Of a DNA stretch of 64,000 nt, positions 17,705 through 26,588 are shown piece by piece (positions within the stretch are counted from its first letter, which is position 1; the number at the start of each line of letters is the position of its first letter). The notes under the pieces were generated by a model. That model did not search any database. It saw only the letters and a list, made by a program, of their open reading frames with translations, and was not told where the DNA came from. Location of the stretch: NCBI RefSeq assembly GCF_003324485.1, contig NZ_QODK01000001.1:496001-560000 (forward strand), written 5' to 3'. Position numbers and translations under genes: made by a program. The DNA is from Cohaesibacter intestini (GTDB lineage Bacteria; Pseudomonadota; Alphaproteobacteria; Rhizobiales; Cohaesibacteraceae).

Positions 17705-18597
17705 TAGTGGGCTCCTTTCATATGCTTCTGGCTACGCTGGGCGTAAGCCTGGGATACCCGGTCGAAGATGATGGCGAGCGCCACAATTGCGAGGCCATTG
17801 AAAAGGCCGAGGGTGAAATACTGGTTGGTGATCGATTTGAGAACCGGCTGGCCGAGGCCTTTCACGCCGATCATCGAGGCCACAACAACCATCGCCAGAG
17901 CCATCATGATGGTCTGGTTGATGCCTGCCATGATGGTCGGCATGGCGAGCGGCACCTGAACACCGAACAGGCGTTGGTGCGGGCTCGCCCCAAAGGCGGT
18001 CGCGGCTTCCAGCACTTCCTTGTCGACAAGGCGAATACCAAGGTTGGTAAGGCGAATGACGGGCGGAATGGCATAGATGACCACAGCGATCAGGCCTGGA
18101 ATCTTGCCGATGCCGAGCAGCATCACAACCGGAATGAGATAAACGAAGGCAGGCATGGTCTGCATGATGTCGAGAATCGGCGTGACAACCGCCTGAACCC
18201 GATCAGACCGGGCCATGGCAATACCGACCGGAATGCCCACGACAATCGCCATCAACGTGCAGACCGTGATCATCGAAAGGGTCCGCATGGTGTCTTCCCA
18301 CATGCCGAAATAGCCGATCAGCAACAGGGAAATGACAACACCGATCAACAATTTCCAGGAGCGGCTGGCGCTGAAGACAATGGCGCCGATGGCCAAGATA
18401 ATGATGGGCCACGGGGTGTTCAGCAGCAGTTTCTCGAACCAGATCAAAAAGGCAAGAAGGGGATCGAAGATCGTTTCGATGGCTTCGCCATATTCACGGG
18501 AGAAACTGCGATAGGCACCGTCCAGAGTTTTGCGGATAGCAACAAGGGTGCCTCTATCAAGTGAGGGGAATTCGCTCAGCCATGACGCATCCGCCAT
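17704..18597 (-). CDS. proW: Glycine betaine/L-proline ABC transporter permease (ProW type)
   Basis: This inner-membrane permease (297 residues) has the binding-protein-dependent transport EAA region (EAATAFGASPHQRLFGVQVPL near residue 190), the ProW-like periplasmic amphipathic N-terminus (PSLDRGTLVAIRKTLDGAY) and six to seven hydrophobic segments. The ATG at 18597 has GGAGG at good spacing. The longer frame to 18684 would run through the intergenic hairpin and is not credible. It lies between the binding-protein gene (upstream) and proV (1-base overlap downstream). Confidence 0.94.
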   Translation of the reverse strand: MADASWLSEFPSLDRGTLVAIRKTLDGAYRSFSREYGEAIETIFDPLLAFLIWFEKLLLNTPWPIIILAIGAIVFSASRSWKLLIGVVISLLLIGYFGMWEDTMRTLSMITVCTLMAIVVGIPVGIAMARSDRVQAVVTPILDIMQTMPAFVYLIPVVMLLGIGKIPGLIAVVIYAIPPVIRLTNLGIRLVDKEVLEAATAFGASPHQRLFGVQVPLAMPTIMAGINQTIMMALAMVVVASMIGVKGLGQPVLKSITNQYFTLGLFNGLAIVALAIIFDRVSQAYAQRSQKHMKGAH

Positions 18598-18620
18598 TTG
18601 CTTGCCTCCAATATGTCTGT

Positions 18621-18661
18621 TTAAAAAACAAAATCCCGGGCCCCAAGCAGGGTCCGGGATT
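18621..18661 (-). terminator. Stem-loop with U-tract between proX and proW (attenuating terminator)
   Basis: A 12-bp stem (18632-18643 with 18650-18661, one G-U pair) is followed on the - strand by TTGTTTTTT. It sits directly after the binding-protein stop codon and before the permease ribosome binding site. Such partial terminators commonly let binding protein be made in excess over membrane components. That role is inferred from position. Confidence 0.75.
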
Positions 18662-18693
18662 CGTGCGCCTATGACAAGGCGCAATCATGCTTT

Positions 18694-19692
18694 CTAGAGC
18701 TCTGCGAGCGCTTTCTTGACTTTTTCAGCCGCTTCAGCAGGAACCCAGGAAGACCATTGGGCTTCATTTTCTTTCAGGAAGTGGATGCCAGCAATTTCGC
18801 CGTCAGCCTGATTGTCTTCCATCCATGCCAGAAGACCGTTCATCTGGGAGTTCTTGAAAGAACGCTTGCCAAGATAAGCGGCGATCTCTTCATGTTTCTT
18901 GGAGAAATCACCGGTGGTCACAGTCCAGACTTCAGAAGGCGGATACATGGTTGGTTTTGGATCCGCGCAATCTGCCTGGGTGATGCATTCCTTGAACATT
19001 TTGTCGTCGACGCCGGAACCGAAGTCAACTTTGACCATTTCATACTTGCCGAGCACAGCGGTCGGTGCCCAGTAGTAGCCGAGCCAGCCTTCGCCACGCT
19101 CATAGGCCTTGGCGATGGAACCAGAGAGGCCCGCGCCTGAACCCGGATCGACAATTTCAAAGCCGGCCTCTTCCATGTTCAAGGCTTTGAACAGGTTGCC
19201 GGAAGAAATCTGACAGTTCCAGCCAGCCGGGCAGCCATAGAAGCCTGCAAGGGAATCGTCTTCCGGATGCGGGAACATCTTGACGTTCTTCAGCACCCCT
19301 TCGATGGTTGCAAGGCTAGGATCCTTGTCGACCATATATTTCGGTACCCAAAAGCCTTCTTCGCCGCCATCAGACAGGGAGGCGCCGGTAATGGCCAGAC
19401 GACCTTCTTCGACACCCTTATCAATGGCTTCGCGCATGGAGTTAACCCAGAATTCCGGAGCAATGTCCGGCTCACCCTTCTCGGTCATCGATGCGCCAGT
19501 CGGCATGGTGTCGCCAGGAACCAGCTCGGCTTCACAGCCATAGCCGTGTTCGAGAATGAAGCGGTCAACATTGGCGATGAGCGTTGCAGAGTTCCAGTTC
19601 ATGTCTGCGATGGTGACTTTGCCACAATCTGCAGCCTGTGCAGCAAAGGCGGAGCCTGACAGCATCAAGGCTGCGATCACAAAGCGTTTCAT
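18694..19692 (-). CDS. proX: Glycine betaine/L-proline ABC transporter substrate-binding protein (ProX type)
   Basis: This periplasmic binding protein has 332 residues. A Sec signal peptide is clear (MKRFVIAALMLSGSAFAAQA). The mature protein begins ADCGKVTIADMNWNSATLIA, the ProX/OpuAC start. It is rich in Trp and Tyr (EFWVNSMREA, EGWLGYYWAPTAV, EVWTVTTGDF), as expected for an aromatic cage binding quaternary ammonium groups. Paired cysteines (YGCPAGWNC, CITQADCADP) suggest disulfides. The start at 19692 has GGAGG upstream. It is first in the operon proX-proW-proV. The 740 bp before it has no gene, so the promoter and any osmotic control must lie there. Confidence 0.94.
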   Translation of the reverse strand: MKRFVIAALMLSGSAFAAQAADCGKVTIADMNWNSATLIANVDRFILEHGYGCEAELVPGDTMPTGASMTEKGEPDIAPEFWVNSMREAIDKGVEEGRLAITGASLSDGGEEGFWVPKYMVDKDPSLATIEGVLKNVKMFPHPEDDSLAGFYGCPAGWNCQISSGNLFKALNMEEAGFEIVDPGSGAGLSGSIAKAYERGEGWLGYYWAPTAVLGKYEMVKVDFGSGVDDKMFKECITQADCADPKPTMYPPSEVWTVTTGDFSKKHEEIAAYLGKRSFKNSQMNGLLAWMEDNQADGEIAGIHFLKENEAQWSSWVPAEAAEKVKKALAEL

Positions 19693-20432
19693 ATTTACCT
19701 CCGGGATGGTATGTCTCATATATTCTGATCCACTGCAGGACGGCTTTGGGATGCCATCTGGATAGGTAGATCAATCTCGTTGCAGTTGAAGCGTCCGCGC
19801 ACAGGTGCGCGAAGGGTGATCTCGTGCATGACCGGGGCCGACATCACCCCGGAATTCTCAAAAGAATAAAATCCGAACTTGGGACTGTTCACGCAGTCTT
19901 CCTTGTCTGTTTAATGGTCCAGATTTTCGCAGCAGACAGAAGATTAACAATTCTCTTTATGGCTCGTCAATCAAAGATCTCCAAAATCCTGTCGATTAGG
20001 TTCGACACTGCCACTGCCTTAAAAAAAATAGTTCACCAATATTTCCAATAAATACCCCAGATAAAACGGAAACAACTTTTTACATTTACTCTAAACTTCC
20101 AAAATACAATCGAAATCTTTATTTTAAAAACCATTTTGCAGAAAACAACTTAGGACACAATCTGAGGTTTCAGCAGGAATGATGCATTTTCAAGACTTCG
20201 AACGGCTTTTACTGATCAGGAATAGGGCCAATCGGTCCGGAAAAAACCAGATCAATGCGACCAATTGATGCGCCCAAAATGGCGGGGAAAACTTTTTGCA
20301 AAGCGGCTTCAAAGGGTCTGAAAGGTCGAATTGAAGAGCGAAGGTTGCCCGAATGAGAATAGAAAAAACAACATCTTGGTGCACTTTTTGCGGCGCACAT
20401 CTTGCAAGTGCGAACAACCCAGCTCGCTTGCT
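19693..20432. promoter_or_regulatory. Long AT-rich non-coding region upstream of proX, with inverted repeats
   Basis: About 740 bp hold no credible gene. Short frames present lack ribosome binding sites and family features. Near proX there is a perfect inverted repeat, CGCGCAC-AG-GTGCGCG (19796-19811), and a CCGGGG...CCCCGG hairpin (19832-19852). Both would fall in the proX leader or promoter. The far half (19900-20420) is AT-rich and also lies downstream of the HPr gene. No terminator was identified after HPr. Osmoregulation is plausible but not shown. Confidence 0.45.
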
Positions 20433-20714
20433 CTATTCCCCTTCGCCGAAGCGGTCTTCGATCAGAGTGGAGATCGCCTTCAGCGCGTCTTCAGCCTGAT
20501 TGCCCGACGTCACAACGTCAATGTGACAGCCCGGCGCTGCCGCCAGCATCATCAAACCCATAATTGACGTGCCACACACCGTGTGACCGTCCTTGGAGAC
20601 CTGTACGTCCGCATCAAACTGATCAACTGTCTGGACAAACTTGGCCGATGCTCTGGCATGCAGGCCACGCTTGTTCTTGATGCACAATCGTTCGGAGAAA
20701 GAGGACTGGGACAC
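20433..20714 (-). CDS. ptsH: HPr-family phosphocarrier protein
   Basis: This 93-residue HPr has the phosphorylatable His19 in NKRGLHARAS and the regulatory serine (Ser50) in GTSIMGLMML, the site that HPr kinase would modify. In alphaproteobacteria lacking sugar-transporting PTS components this protein takes part in a regulatory phosphorelay with EI(Ntr), EIIA(Man) and HprK. It is the last gene of the leftward regulatory block, about 100 bp after the EIIA gene. The length and both phosphosites are normal. Confidence 0.95.
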   Translation of the reverse strand: MSQSSFSERLCIKNKRGLHARASAKFVQTVDQFDADVQVSKDGHTVCGTSIMGLMMLAAAPGCHIDVVTSGNQAEDALKAISTLIEDRFGEGE

Positions 20715-20814
20715 GTCTGACGAAACGGCTTTCTTGGCAAGGGGTTACACTCTATTGACTGCCCTTGCCCAGAATCACGTCAGGGACCTGGACGAGCCGG
20801 TCGGAACACTCCGC

Positions 20815-21213
20815 TCAGCCGGACAGCAAATCACTGGCAATATTAATATATTTTCGGCCTGCATCACAAGCCTCATGAACAGCTTCGGTCATCGTACGGT
20901 CGGCGCGCACACTGGCCAGCTTGATCAGCATCGGTAGATTGACACCGGCCAACACTTCGATCTTGTTCTCGTCCATGACGGAAATCGCCATATTGGACGG
21001 TGTTCCACCGAACATGTCGGTGAGCAAAACCACACCATCGCCCTTGTCGACCGCTTCGACGGCGGTGAGAATATCCTGACGCCGCTGCTCCATGTCATCA
21101 TCCGGGCCGATGCAGATGGTCTCGATCTGCTCCTGTGGCCCGACCACATGTTCCAGCGCGGCACGAAATTCTTCGGCCAGTCGACCGTGTGTAACAAGGA
21201 CAAGACCAATCAT
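20815..21213 (-). CDS. PTS mannose-type EIIA domain protein
   Basis: This free-standing EIIA(Man) of 132 residues has the phosphorylated histidine at position 9 (IGLVLVTHGRLAEE), the GDGVVLLTDMFGGTPSNMAI core and the EVLAGVNLPML strand of the family. No EIIB, EIIC or EIID gene is nearby, so it is regulatory rather than a sugar transporter, as known for alphaproteobacterial ManX-like proteins. AAGGAG lies 12 nt before the ATG at 21213. An ATG at 21234 would place that site inside the coding region. About 140 bp separate it from hprK. Confidence 0.94.
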   Translation of the reverse strand: MIGLVLVTHGRLAEEFRAALEHVVGPQEQIETICIGPDDDMEQRRQDILTAVEAVDKGDGVVLLTDMFGGTPSNMAISVMDENKIEVLAGVNLPMLIKLASVRADRTMTEAVHEACDAGRKYINIASDLLSG

Positions 21214-21356
21214 GGAATGTCTGCTCTCCTTCATATGTCCGGCACCCCGACGGATTTTAGTCAGGATGGTCCTTACTACATCCCGTTGGGCACCAAAGAC
21301 TGCCTATCTTCACCAACATGGGGGCGAACGCAACCCCAAAAGACAGCCCTGAGCCG

Positions 21357-21914
21357 TCATCCACCAGCCTTCCATGTGGATAGACGGGCAAAAATCAGAT
21401 CACAAGCGAGTGCGGATTGGCGCTCCGGTGCCTGCAGGTGATCAATGCGAACACCCTGCACGTCCAATCGGGCCTCATCGCGCGAGGGCATGCGCACAAT
21501 GTCTTTGGCATCGGTCAGGTCGATCAGCAGGTGCATGACAGCACTGGTCAGATGATGGGCGGGGGACAGTTCGGTGACACCAAAGCCCCTCACCTCTTGC
21601 AGCCGTCGGGTTGCCAATGGTGCAAAAGCCAGAAGGGATGGGGCTTGGTGCTCGGCGCCAGCAGTTCGCGCAAGGCGGACATAATCGTCACTGATAAGAG
21701 CAGCATAGAGGCCGCGATGGTCGGCCTCTTGCCGCAAATGACGCTGAAGCAGGGACTTGCCACTGCCGGTAGCCCCTCTGATCAGGATGCCGAGACTGCC
21801 GATCACCAGTGAAGCGGCATGCATGATGTCACTGCCTTGGGCCAGATGATCGGGGATGTCGAAGATGGGCCCATTGCGGGCTTCGTCATGGTCCGGGTCA
21901 AGATAAAGCGACAT
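21357..21914 (-). CDS. hprK: HPr kinase/phosphorylase, short alphaproteobacterial form
   Basis: This is a 185-residue protein corresponding to the catalytic C-terminal half of HprK, lacking the N-terminal domain found in Firmicutes. That is the usual alphaproteobacterial form. It shows the P-loop (IRGATGSGKSLLQRHL, ~45-60), a following acidic pair (ALISDDYVRL) and the HprK signature region (LQEVRGFGVTELSP). It would phosphorylate the serine of HPr, encoded two genes downstream. It lies 46 bp after chvG on the same strand, a conserved arrangement linking the phosphorelay to ChvG/ChvI. Confidence 0.92.
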   Translation of the reverse strand: MSLYLDPDHDEARNGPIFDIPDHLAQGSDIMHAASLVIGSLGILIRGATGSGKSLLQRHLRQEADHRGLYAALISDDYVRLARTAGAEHQAPSLLAFAPLATRRLQEVRGFGVTELSPAHHLTSAVMHLLIDLTDAKDIVRMPSRDEARLDVQGVRIDHLQAPERQSALACDLIFARLSTWKAGG

Positions 21915-21960
21915 GGCAGGCTCCCAACAGCCTAGATTATTTGGTGCTCATTCACCCAGC

Positions 21961-23793
21961 TTAGCTGTTTTGGTCGGGTTTGGGATCAAGCCTTTTCGTC
22001 GCATTGACAGGACCTGCGGGCAACTCGACCGTAAAGCGAGCACCGAGAATCGTCGCTTCGGCCTCTTCATGGGCGGGGTCTTCGTCCGGCGCACTGGTGC
22101 GATTGGACGCGCGTATCGTCCCCTGATAGGCTTCGACGATCTGCTTGGAGATGGACAGACCAAGACCGGAATTCTGACCGAAATCCTCGCCCTGCGGACG
22201 GTCGGTATAGAAGCGCTCGAAGACACGATTGACATCCTCGGCCTGAATGCCCGGTCCATGATCGTCGACGGTCACAACGACCTTCTTGTCCTGTCTGGTC
22301 AGGGCAACATCGACGGTGCCGCCCGGCGCGGTAAAGGAGCGGGCATTGTCGATCAGATTGACAAAGACCTGCCCCAGACGACTGTCATTGCCATGGACCA
22401 TGAAGGCATCGGCCATGTCCTCACCACCGGACAGGCTCAGCGTGACATGAATGTCGGATTTGGACCCGATTTCATCCTGAATGGTGACGATCGTTTCCAT
22501 CAGGGCCTGCAGATCAAGGGGCTCGGAATCCTGTCGCGCCAGTTCTGCGTCCAGACGCGAGGCGTCTGAGATATCCGAGATCAACCGATCAAGGCGCCGC
22601 ACGTCATGTAGAATGATTCCCACCAGCCGCTCACGGGATTCCGGTTTCTTGGCCAGAGGCAGGGTTTCCACCGCCGAACGCAGGGAAGTCAGCGGATTCT
22701 TCAGCTCATGGGCCACGTCGGCCGCGAAGGCTTCGATTGCATCCATGCGCTGATACAGGGTTTTGGTCATCGCCCGCAAGGATTGGCTCAATTGACCGAT
22801 CTCGTCCTTGCGGTCGGAGAAATCCGGGATCTGTTCGCGGGCCTTGACGCCGCGACGCACCCGTTCTGCGGCTTCGGACAATTTGCGCACCGGCCCGGCA
22901 ATGGTCCCGGCGAGCAGAATGGACAAGGTACCGGTCACCAAGGCGGAAATCAGAAAGACCCGGACAATACCCCAGCGCTCGGCCTGAACGATTTCATCGA
23001 TTTCCCCGTCGCGGGTGGAGAGCAGCAAGGCGCCTGCAATGACACGGGAGCGCTGGATCGGCACGGCAGCCGAGACAATCAGACGTCCCTTGTCGTTGAC
23101 CCGGACAATCGACGCGGCCGACCCGTCAAGGGCCTGGGAGACTTCCGGATAGCGACGCCCGTCGGTGCTGCCCAGCTCCTTGTAGAGGGGCAGATCGGCC
23201 TGTCGGATCCAGCTGACGAACCGGCTCCAGACTTCCGTCCATCCCTCCTCGCGCTCCACCTCCGGCTCGGGCAGATTGAAACGCAGGATGCCACGGGCAT
23301 GAAGCTGGCGGGAATCAATCACCAGATTGCCAGCCAGATCATAGATACGGGCACGGGTGTCGGTGGGTGAAATAGCCGCGCGTAGAATGGGAGCCGCCCG
23401 TTCGGGATCGATGGGAAACTCGAAGAATCCGAAGGTATCATCAGTCGGTGTGAAGCTTTCACCCGCCTGCAGTTCCAGCAGCCGATCCGGATTGATGGTG
23501 ATCGCGTCGGCGTCAGCCGCCGCTGAGGCAGCTACGGCCCCGGCGATGATCTTGCCCTGAGTCAGCAGAGAAGAGACGCGGGCATCGATCAAGCCTTCGC
23601 GGAACTGGTTGAGATAGAGAATGCCAAGCACCAGCACAGCCAACGCGGCAAGATTGAGAAAGACGATTCGACGGGTCAGGGAAGAAAAGGCAATTGAAGC
23701 ACCAAGGCTGCGCAAGGGCGCAAGGCTGCGCTTCCGGCTTTCACCGGAAGAGGCTCGCTTGGCTTCCTGTTTGTCCCTGCTTTTCTGCAACAT
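21961..23793 (-). CDS. chvG: ChvG/ExoS-type sensor histidine kinase
   Basis: This is a 610-residue membrane kinase. A basic cytoplasmic start is followed by TM1 (~43-63), a periplasmic sensor of ~210 residues (with IRAR-type IYDLAGNLVIDSRQLHARG), TM2 (~275-297), a HAMP domain and the DHp H-box (FAADVAHELKNPLTSL, His ~361). The HATPase has an N-box (VNLIDNARSFTAPGG), G1 (DDHGPGI) and G2 (NSGLGLSI), all intact. In Sinorhizobium and Agrobacterium relatives ChvG controls exopolysaccharide, acid and envelope responses through ChvI. Here a GST gene separates chvI and chvG. The spacing (126 bp to that gene) allows co-transcription. Confidence 0.94.
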   Translation of the reverse strand: MLQKSRDKQEAKRASSGESRKRSLAPLRSLGASIAFSSLTRRIVFLNLAALAVLVLGILYLNQFREGLIDARVSSLLTQGKIIAGAVAASAAADADAITINPDRLLELQAGESFTPTDDTFGFFEFPIDPERAAPILRAAISPTDTRARIYDLAGNLVIDSRQLHARGILRFNLPEPEVEREEGWTEVWSRFVSWIRQADLPLYKELGSTDGRRYPEVSQALDGSAASIVRVNDKGRLIVSAAVPIQRSRVIAGALLLSTRDGEIDEIVQAERWGIVRVFLISALVTGTLSILLAGTIAGPVRKLSEAAERVRRGVKAREQIPDFSDRKDEIGQLSQSLRAMTKTLYQRMDAIEAFAADVAHELKNPLTSLRSAVETLPLAKKPESRERLVGIILHDVRRLDRLISDISDASRLDAELARQDSEPLDLQALMETIVTIQDEIGSKSDIHVTLSLSGGEDMADAFMVHGNDSRLGQVFVNLIDNARSFTAPGGTVDVALTRQDKKVVVTVDDHGPGIQAEDVNRVFERFYTDRPQGEDFGQNSGLGLSISKQIVEAYQGTIRASNRTSAPDEDPAHEEAEATILGARFTVELPAGPVNATKRLDPKPDQNS

Positions 23794-23919
23794 GGTCTTC
23801 CAGTCTGCGGATATGCCTGCCTTATGCTTTGTCGGCTTATCCCTTATTCATTCTCTGATCGCCAAGACACGGGCCTTGCCCTTGTCAAACCCGCCTTGAC
23901 TGGCGCAAACCGGCCCTCT

Positions 23920-24519
23920 TTATGCGTGTTTTGGCAGACGTTCAGCCAAGGCTGGATAATGCGCGCGAAACGCATCCATAAATTCGTTGACCCATGGCCA
24001 TTGCACTTCCCAACGCCCGGCAAAGCGAAGTGCCAGATACCCTGCCATTCCGGCGAGAGCCAGATGGCCACCATTTAGCCCATCAGCCAATGTTGGTGGG
24101 GCCGCCTGCAATCGATCGAGGCCCCGCGCGACTTTCTCCCACTGCCGGTCAAGCGCCAGCTGGTATATCTTGTCATCGGGGCGAAAGCGAATTTCATAGG
24201 CCTGTGCAAGCAAGCAGTCGGTAATGCCGTCACCAAGCGCTTCGAGAACCTCCACGTCGGTTCGGTCCGAAGGATCCTCAGGGTAGAGCATGCCACCGCT
24301 TTCGCGGTTGAGGAATTGCATGATTGCGCGGCTGTCAAAAATGGCCTTGCCGTCATCGGTCAAAAGGGTTGGTATTTTACCCAAGGGATTGTTTTCAATC
24401 AGAATATCCGGGTCGTCGGTCGTGACAACCGTAGCGCACTTGGCTTCGATGTTGCAGAACCGCGCGGCCATGCAAACCTTCGAGGAATAGGGGGAGGTTG
24501 GGGAAATGAGAAATTTCAA
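23920..24519 (-). CDS. Glutathione S-transferase family protein
   Basis: This 199-residue cytosolic GST has a thioredoxin-like N-terminus beginning MKFLISPTSPYSSKVCMAAR, with Ser/Tyr near the usual catalytic position. The cis-proline (LGKIPTLLTDDG) and the SNAIL-like segment (IFDSRAIMQFLN) bind glutathione. An all-helical C-terminal domain follows (RPDDKIYQLALDRQWEKVAR, ALAGMAGYLALRFAGR). The substrate cannot be told. It is inserted between chvI and chvG on the same strand, which is not the usual order of that locus. Confidence 0.92.
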   Translation of the reverse strand: MKFLISPTSPYSSKVCMAARFCNIEAKCATVVTTDDPDILIENNPLGKIPTLLTDDGKAIFDSRAIMQFLNRESGGMLYPEDPSDRTDVEVLEALGDGITDCLLAQAYEIRFRPDDKIYQLALDRQWEKVARGLDRLQAAPPTLADGLNGGHLALAGMAGYLALRFAGRWEVQWPWVNEFMDAFRAHYPALAERLPKHA

Positions 24520-24596
24520 AGCAGAATATCCTGTATGGAATAGGCAGATTGTCGATGCTTTTTCAACATCCCTCTATTGCGCTCCGGTTGATCGGA

Positions 24597-25307
24597 TCAA
24601 CCCTGTTCCCGGAACCGGTAACCAACCCCATAGAGGGTTTCGATCATATCGAAATTGTCATCGGCTGCCTTGAATTTCTTGCGCAGACGCTTGATGTGGC
24701 TGTCAATGGTTCGGTCATCGACATAGACCTGATCTTCATAGGCGGCATCCATCAGGGCGTTGCGGCTTTTGACCACGCCGGGACGCTGGGCCAGCGCAAA
24801 GAGGATCAGAAACTCCGTGACCGTCAGGGTGACCGGTTTGCCATCCCAGCTGCAGGTATGGCGCTCCTGATCCATGCTCAGCAGACCGCGCTCCAACAGG
24901 TCGGCCTTAGCGGTCTGACCATCGGAAGAGACTTTTACCTCACGGGCCTGCGCCCGGCGCAAAACTGCCTTCACCCGCTCGACCAGCAGGCGCTGGGAGA
25001 AGGGTTTGTGAATGAAATCATCCGCACCCATTTTCAAACCGAACAGCTCGTCGATCTCATCATCCTTGGACGTCAGAAAGATTACCGGCAGGTCGGTTTT
25101 CTGGCGCAATCGGCGCAGAAGTTCCATCCCGTCCATACGGGGCATCTTGATGTCGAGGATCGCCAGATCCGGCGGGGCATGCAACAGGCCATCGAGACCC
25201 GAGGCACCGTCGGTATAGGTGTCCACTTTGTATCCTTCGCTTTCCAGTGCGATGGAAACAGATGTCAGAATGTTGCGATCATCATCGACAAGGGCAATTG
25301 TTGCCAT
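24597..25307 (-). CDS. chvI: ChvI-type response regulator (OmpR family)
   Basis: This 236-residue regulator has a receiver domain with acidic pocket VDDD (8-10), phosphoacceptor Asp52 ([13 protein letters not shown]), switch Thr (FLTSKDD) and Lys in HKPFSQRL. A winged-helix DNA-binding domain follows ([39 protein letters not shown]). That last motif and the Asp-Asp-Arg-Thr recognition helix match ChvI/PhoB-type proteins. The ATG at 25307 has AAGGAAAGG upstream. The annotated longer frame to 25349 is not needed. It is the first gene of the block chvI-GST-chvG-hprK-EIIA-HPr. The 260 bp before it holds no gene and should contain the promoter. Confidence 0.94.
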   Translation of the reverse strand: MATIALVDDDRNILTSVSIALESEGYKVDTYTDGASGLDGLLHAPPDLAILDIKMPRMDGMELLRRLRQKTDLPVIFLTSKDDEIDELFGLKMGADDFIHKPFSQRLLVERVKAVLRRAQAREVKVSSDGQTAKADLLERGLLSMDQERHTCSWDGKPVTLTVTEFLILFALAQRPGVVKSRNALMDAAYEDQVYVDDRTIDSHIKRLRKKFKAADDNFDMIETLYGVGYRFREQG

Positions 25308-25568
25308 GCCGTTTCCTTTCCTTGACCGGTTCGCTGTGCGTTGCTTCACAGCCTCTTTGACCAGAGGCCTGTGGCTGCGAACCGCTGTGAGCCAGACCTA
25401 TTGTTGAAACGCTCGGACAGATCCGATTCTCTCCAGAGGATTGGCCCAGACGCAGGAGGAAAATCCTTTTTTTCCCCACTGCCATCCTCAGACCAAAGCC
25501 GTCAATCTGCCATTGGTTTGAGCACTATAACCCGAAATGCGCCAAAATAAGGCAGCTTCTTTTCCGTG

Positions 25569-26528
25569 TTACCATTCCTTCCAATCCATCAACAGGCCGT
25601 TGGCCCCGCCCGCAGCCTCGGCAGCCTGACAAGCCGCCCTGATATCTGCCAGCGGCGTCTGTGCCTTGAAGCTTGCGGCAACAAAGGCCGGATCGAGCAA
25701 CTGGATCGGACCGCGACGCGCGATCAGGGTGAAAAGCAGCGGGCCAGTGCTCCACCATGCGGGCGCGTCAGCCAGGCGTTTCAGGACATCTGGAATCGCC
25801 TCGATCATGCCCGTCATTGCCGGATGACCGGCGGGTGCCGCAATGAAGGAATTATAGAGCAGCATGCTGCCCCACCCAAGATTGCGCGGGACCGGCTCAG
25901 CCATGGCCGTCAATCCGGCCATCGACATGAAGGCATCAAAGCTCCGGTCCATTCGGGCGGGATACCAGTCGCAATCGAGATAGATGCCACCCTCGCGGGC
26001 GAGGATAACATAGCGGGCCACATCAACCGCACCGGGATAATCGCCTGCTGCCAGCATGTCATTGAATTCAGGCAGCACATCAATGCCGAGTGTTTGCAGA
26101 TCGGCTTCGCGCCAGAGCTTGTATTGATACCCATTGCTTGCCGCATGGCTGGCCCATGCGCGGGTTGCTTCTGGCACCGGGCGCTCCCCGATCCAGATTT
26201 GATGGATGGTTCTGGGGATGGCCTGCTGGTTGGCCGCGACAATCGCGCGTCTGTCATCGGGGTTGACTTTGGTCAGATCAGCCAAAAGCGCCGGGTCAGG
26301 CACAAGGTGATATTGATAGGCAATCTTCAATAGGGCATTGCCGTCGCGTTTGGCGGTGCGCAGCATCGCGGCATGCAGCTTGCGCGGCAAGCCCAACGCC
26401 GTATGAGGCTGGACTGCCATCACCTCAGTGTCCTGTTTGGCCGCCTCCAGCACCTGCCAGGCGCGTTCGTTCTCTCCGGCATCGCGCAGGCTGGCAGCCG
26501 CGGCGAGCACTTGTCTGAGTTTTTCCAT
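25569..26528 (-). CDS. Glycosyltransferase, GT32/Gly_transf_sug type
   Basis: This 319-residue cytoplasmic enzyme has helical N-terminal ~100 residues of unknown role. The catalytic domain starts IPRTIHQIWIGERPVPEATR, and the DXD metal and sugar-nucleotide site is GGIYLDCDWYP within ARYVILAREGGIYLD. These are typical of capsular/initiating sugar transferases with a DXD motif (GT32 group). SWW-like AWWSTGPLLF follows. The ATG at 26528 has GGAG 7 nt upstream. A longer frame to 26723 would run into the opposite gene and is rejected. It is divergent from the peptide ABC operon with a dyad between. The acceptor is unknown. Confidence 0.85.
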   Translation of the reverse strand: MEKLRQVLAAAASLRDAGENERAWQVLEAAKQDTEVMAVQPHTALGLPRKLHAAMLRTAKRDGNALLKIAYQYHLVPDPALLADLTKVNPDDRRAIVAANQQAIPRTIHQIWIGERPVPEATRAWASHAASNGYQYKLWREADLQTLGIDVLPEFNDMLAAGDYPGAVDVARYVILAREGGIYLDCDWYPARMDRSFDAFMSMAGLTAMAEPVPRNLGWGSMLLYNSFIAAPAGHPAMTGMIEAIPDVLKRLADAPAWWSTGPLLFTLIARRGPIQLLDPAFVAASFKAQTPLADIRAACQAAEAAGGANGLLMDWKEW

Positions 26529-26552
26529 AGGCGCTCCGGTCTTTTTCCCTCT

Positions 26553-26588
26553 ATGATCAATGTGATTTCTGTTTGTCACTTTGATCAT
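26553..26588. promoter_or_regulatory. Dyad operator candidate between GT32 gene and peptide ABC operon
   Basis: ATGATCAATGTGAT (26553-26566) and GTCACTTTGATCAT (26575-26588) form an inverted repeat with 12 of 14 positions paired around an 8-nt spacer. It lies in the 180-bp divergent region, 25 bp before the leftward start and ~120 bp before the rightward start, the place for a regulator binding both promoters. More TTGATC/GGATCAA copies follow to ~26625. The regulator is unknown. Confidence 0.6.

Noticed and set aside
19824-20051. 75-codon + strand frame upstream of proX
   Set aside because: There is no ribosome binding site, recognisable domain or codon bias, and the surrounding sequence is AT-rich non-coding.
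26561-26580. TGTGA...TCACT as a CRP-type site upstream of the peptide ABC operon
   Set aside because: The spacing between half-sites is 10 rather than 6. It is better explained as part of the longer 36-bp dyad.
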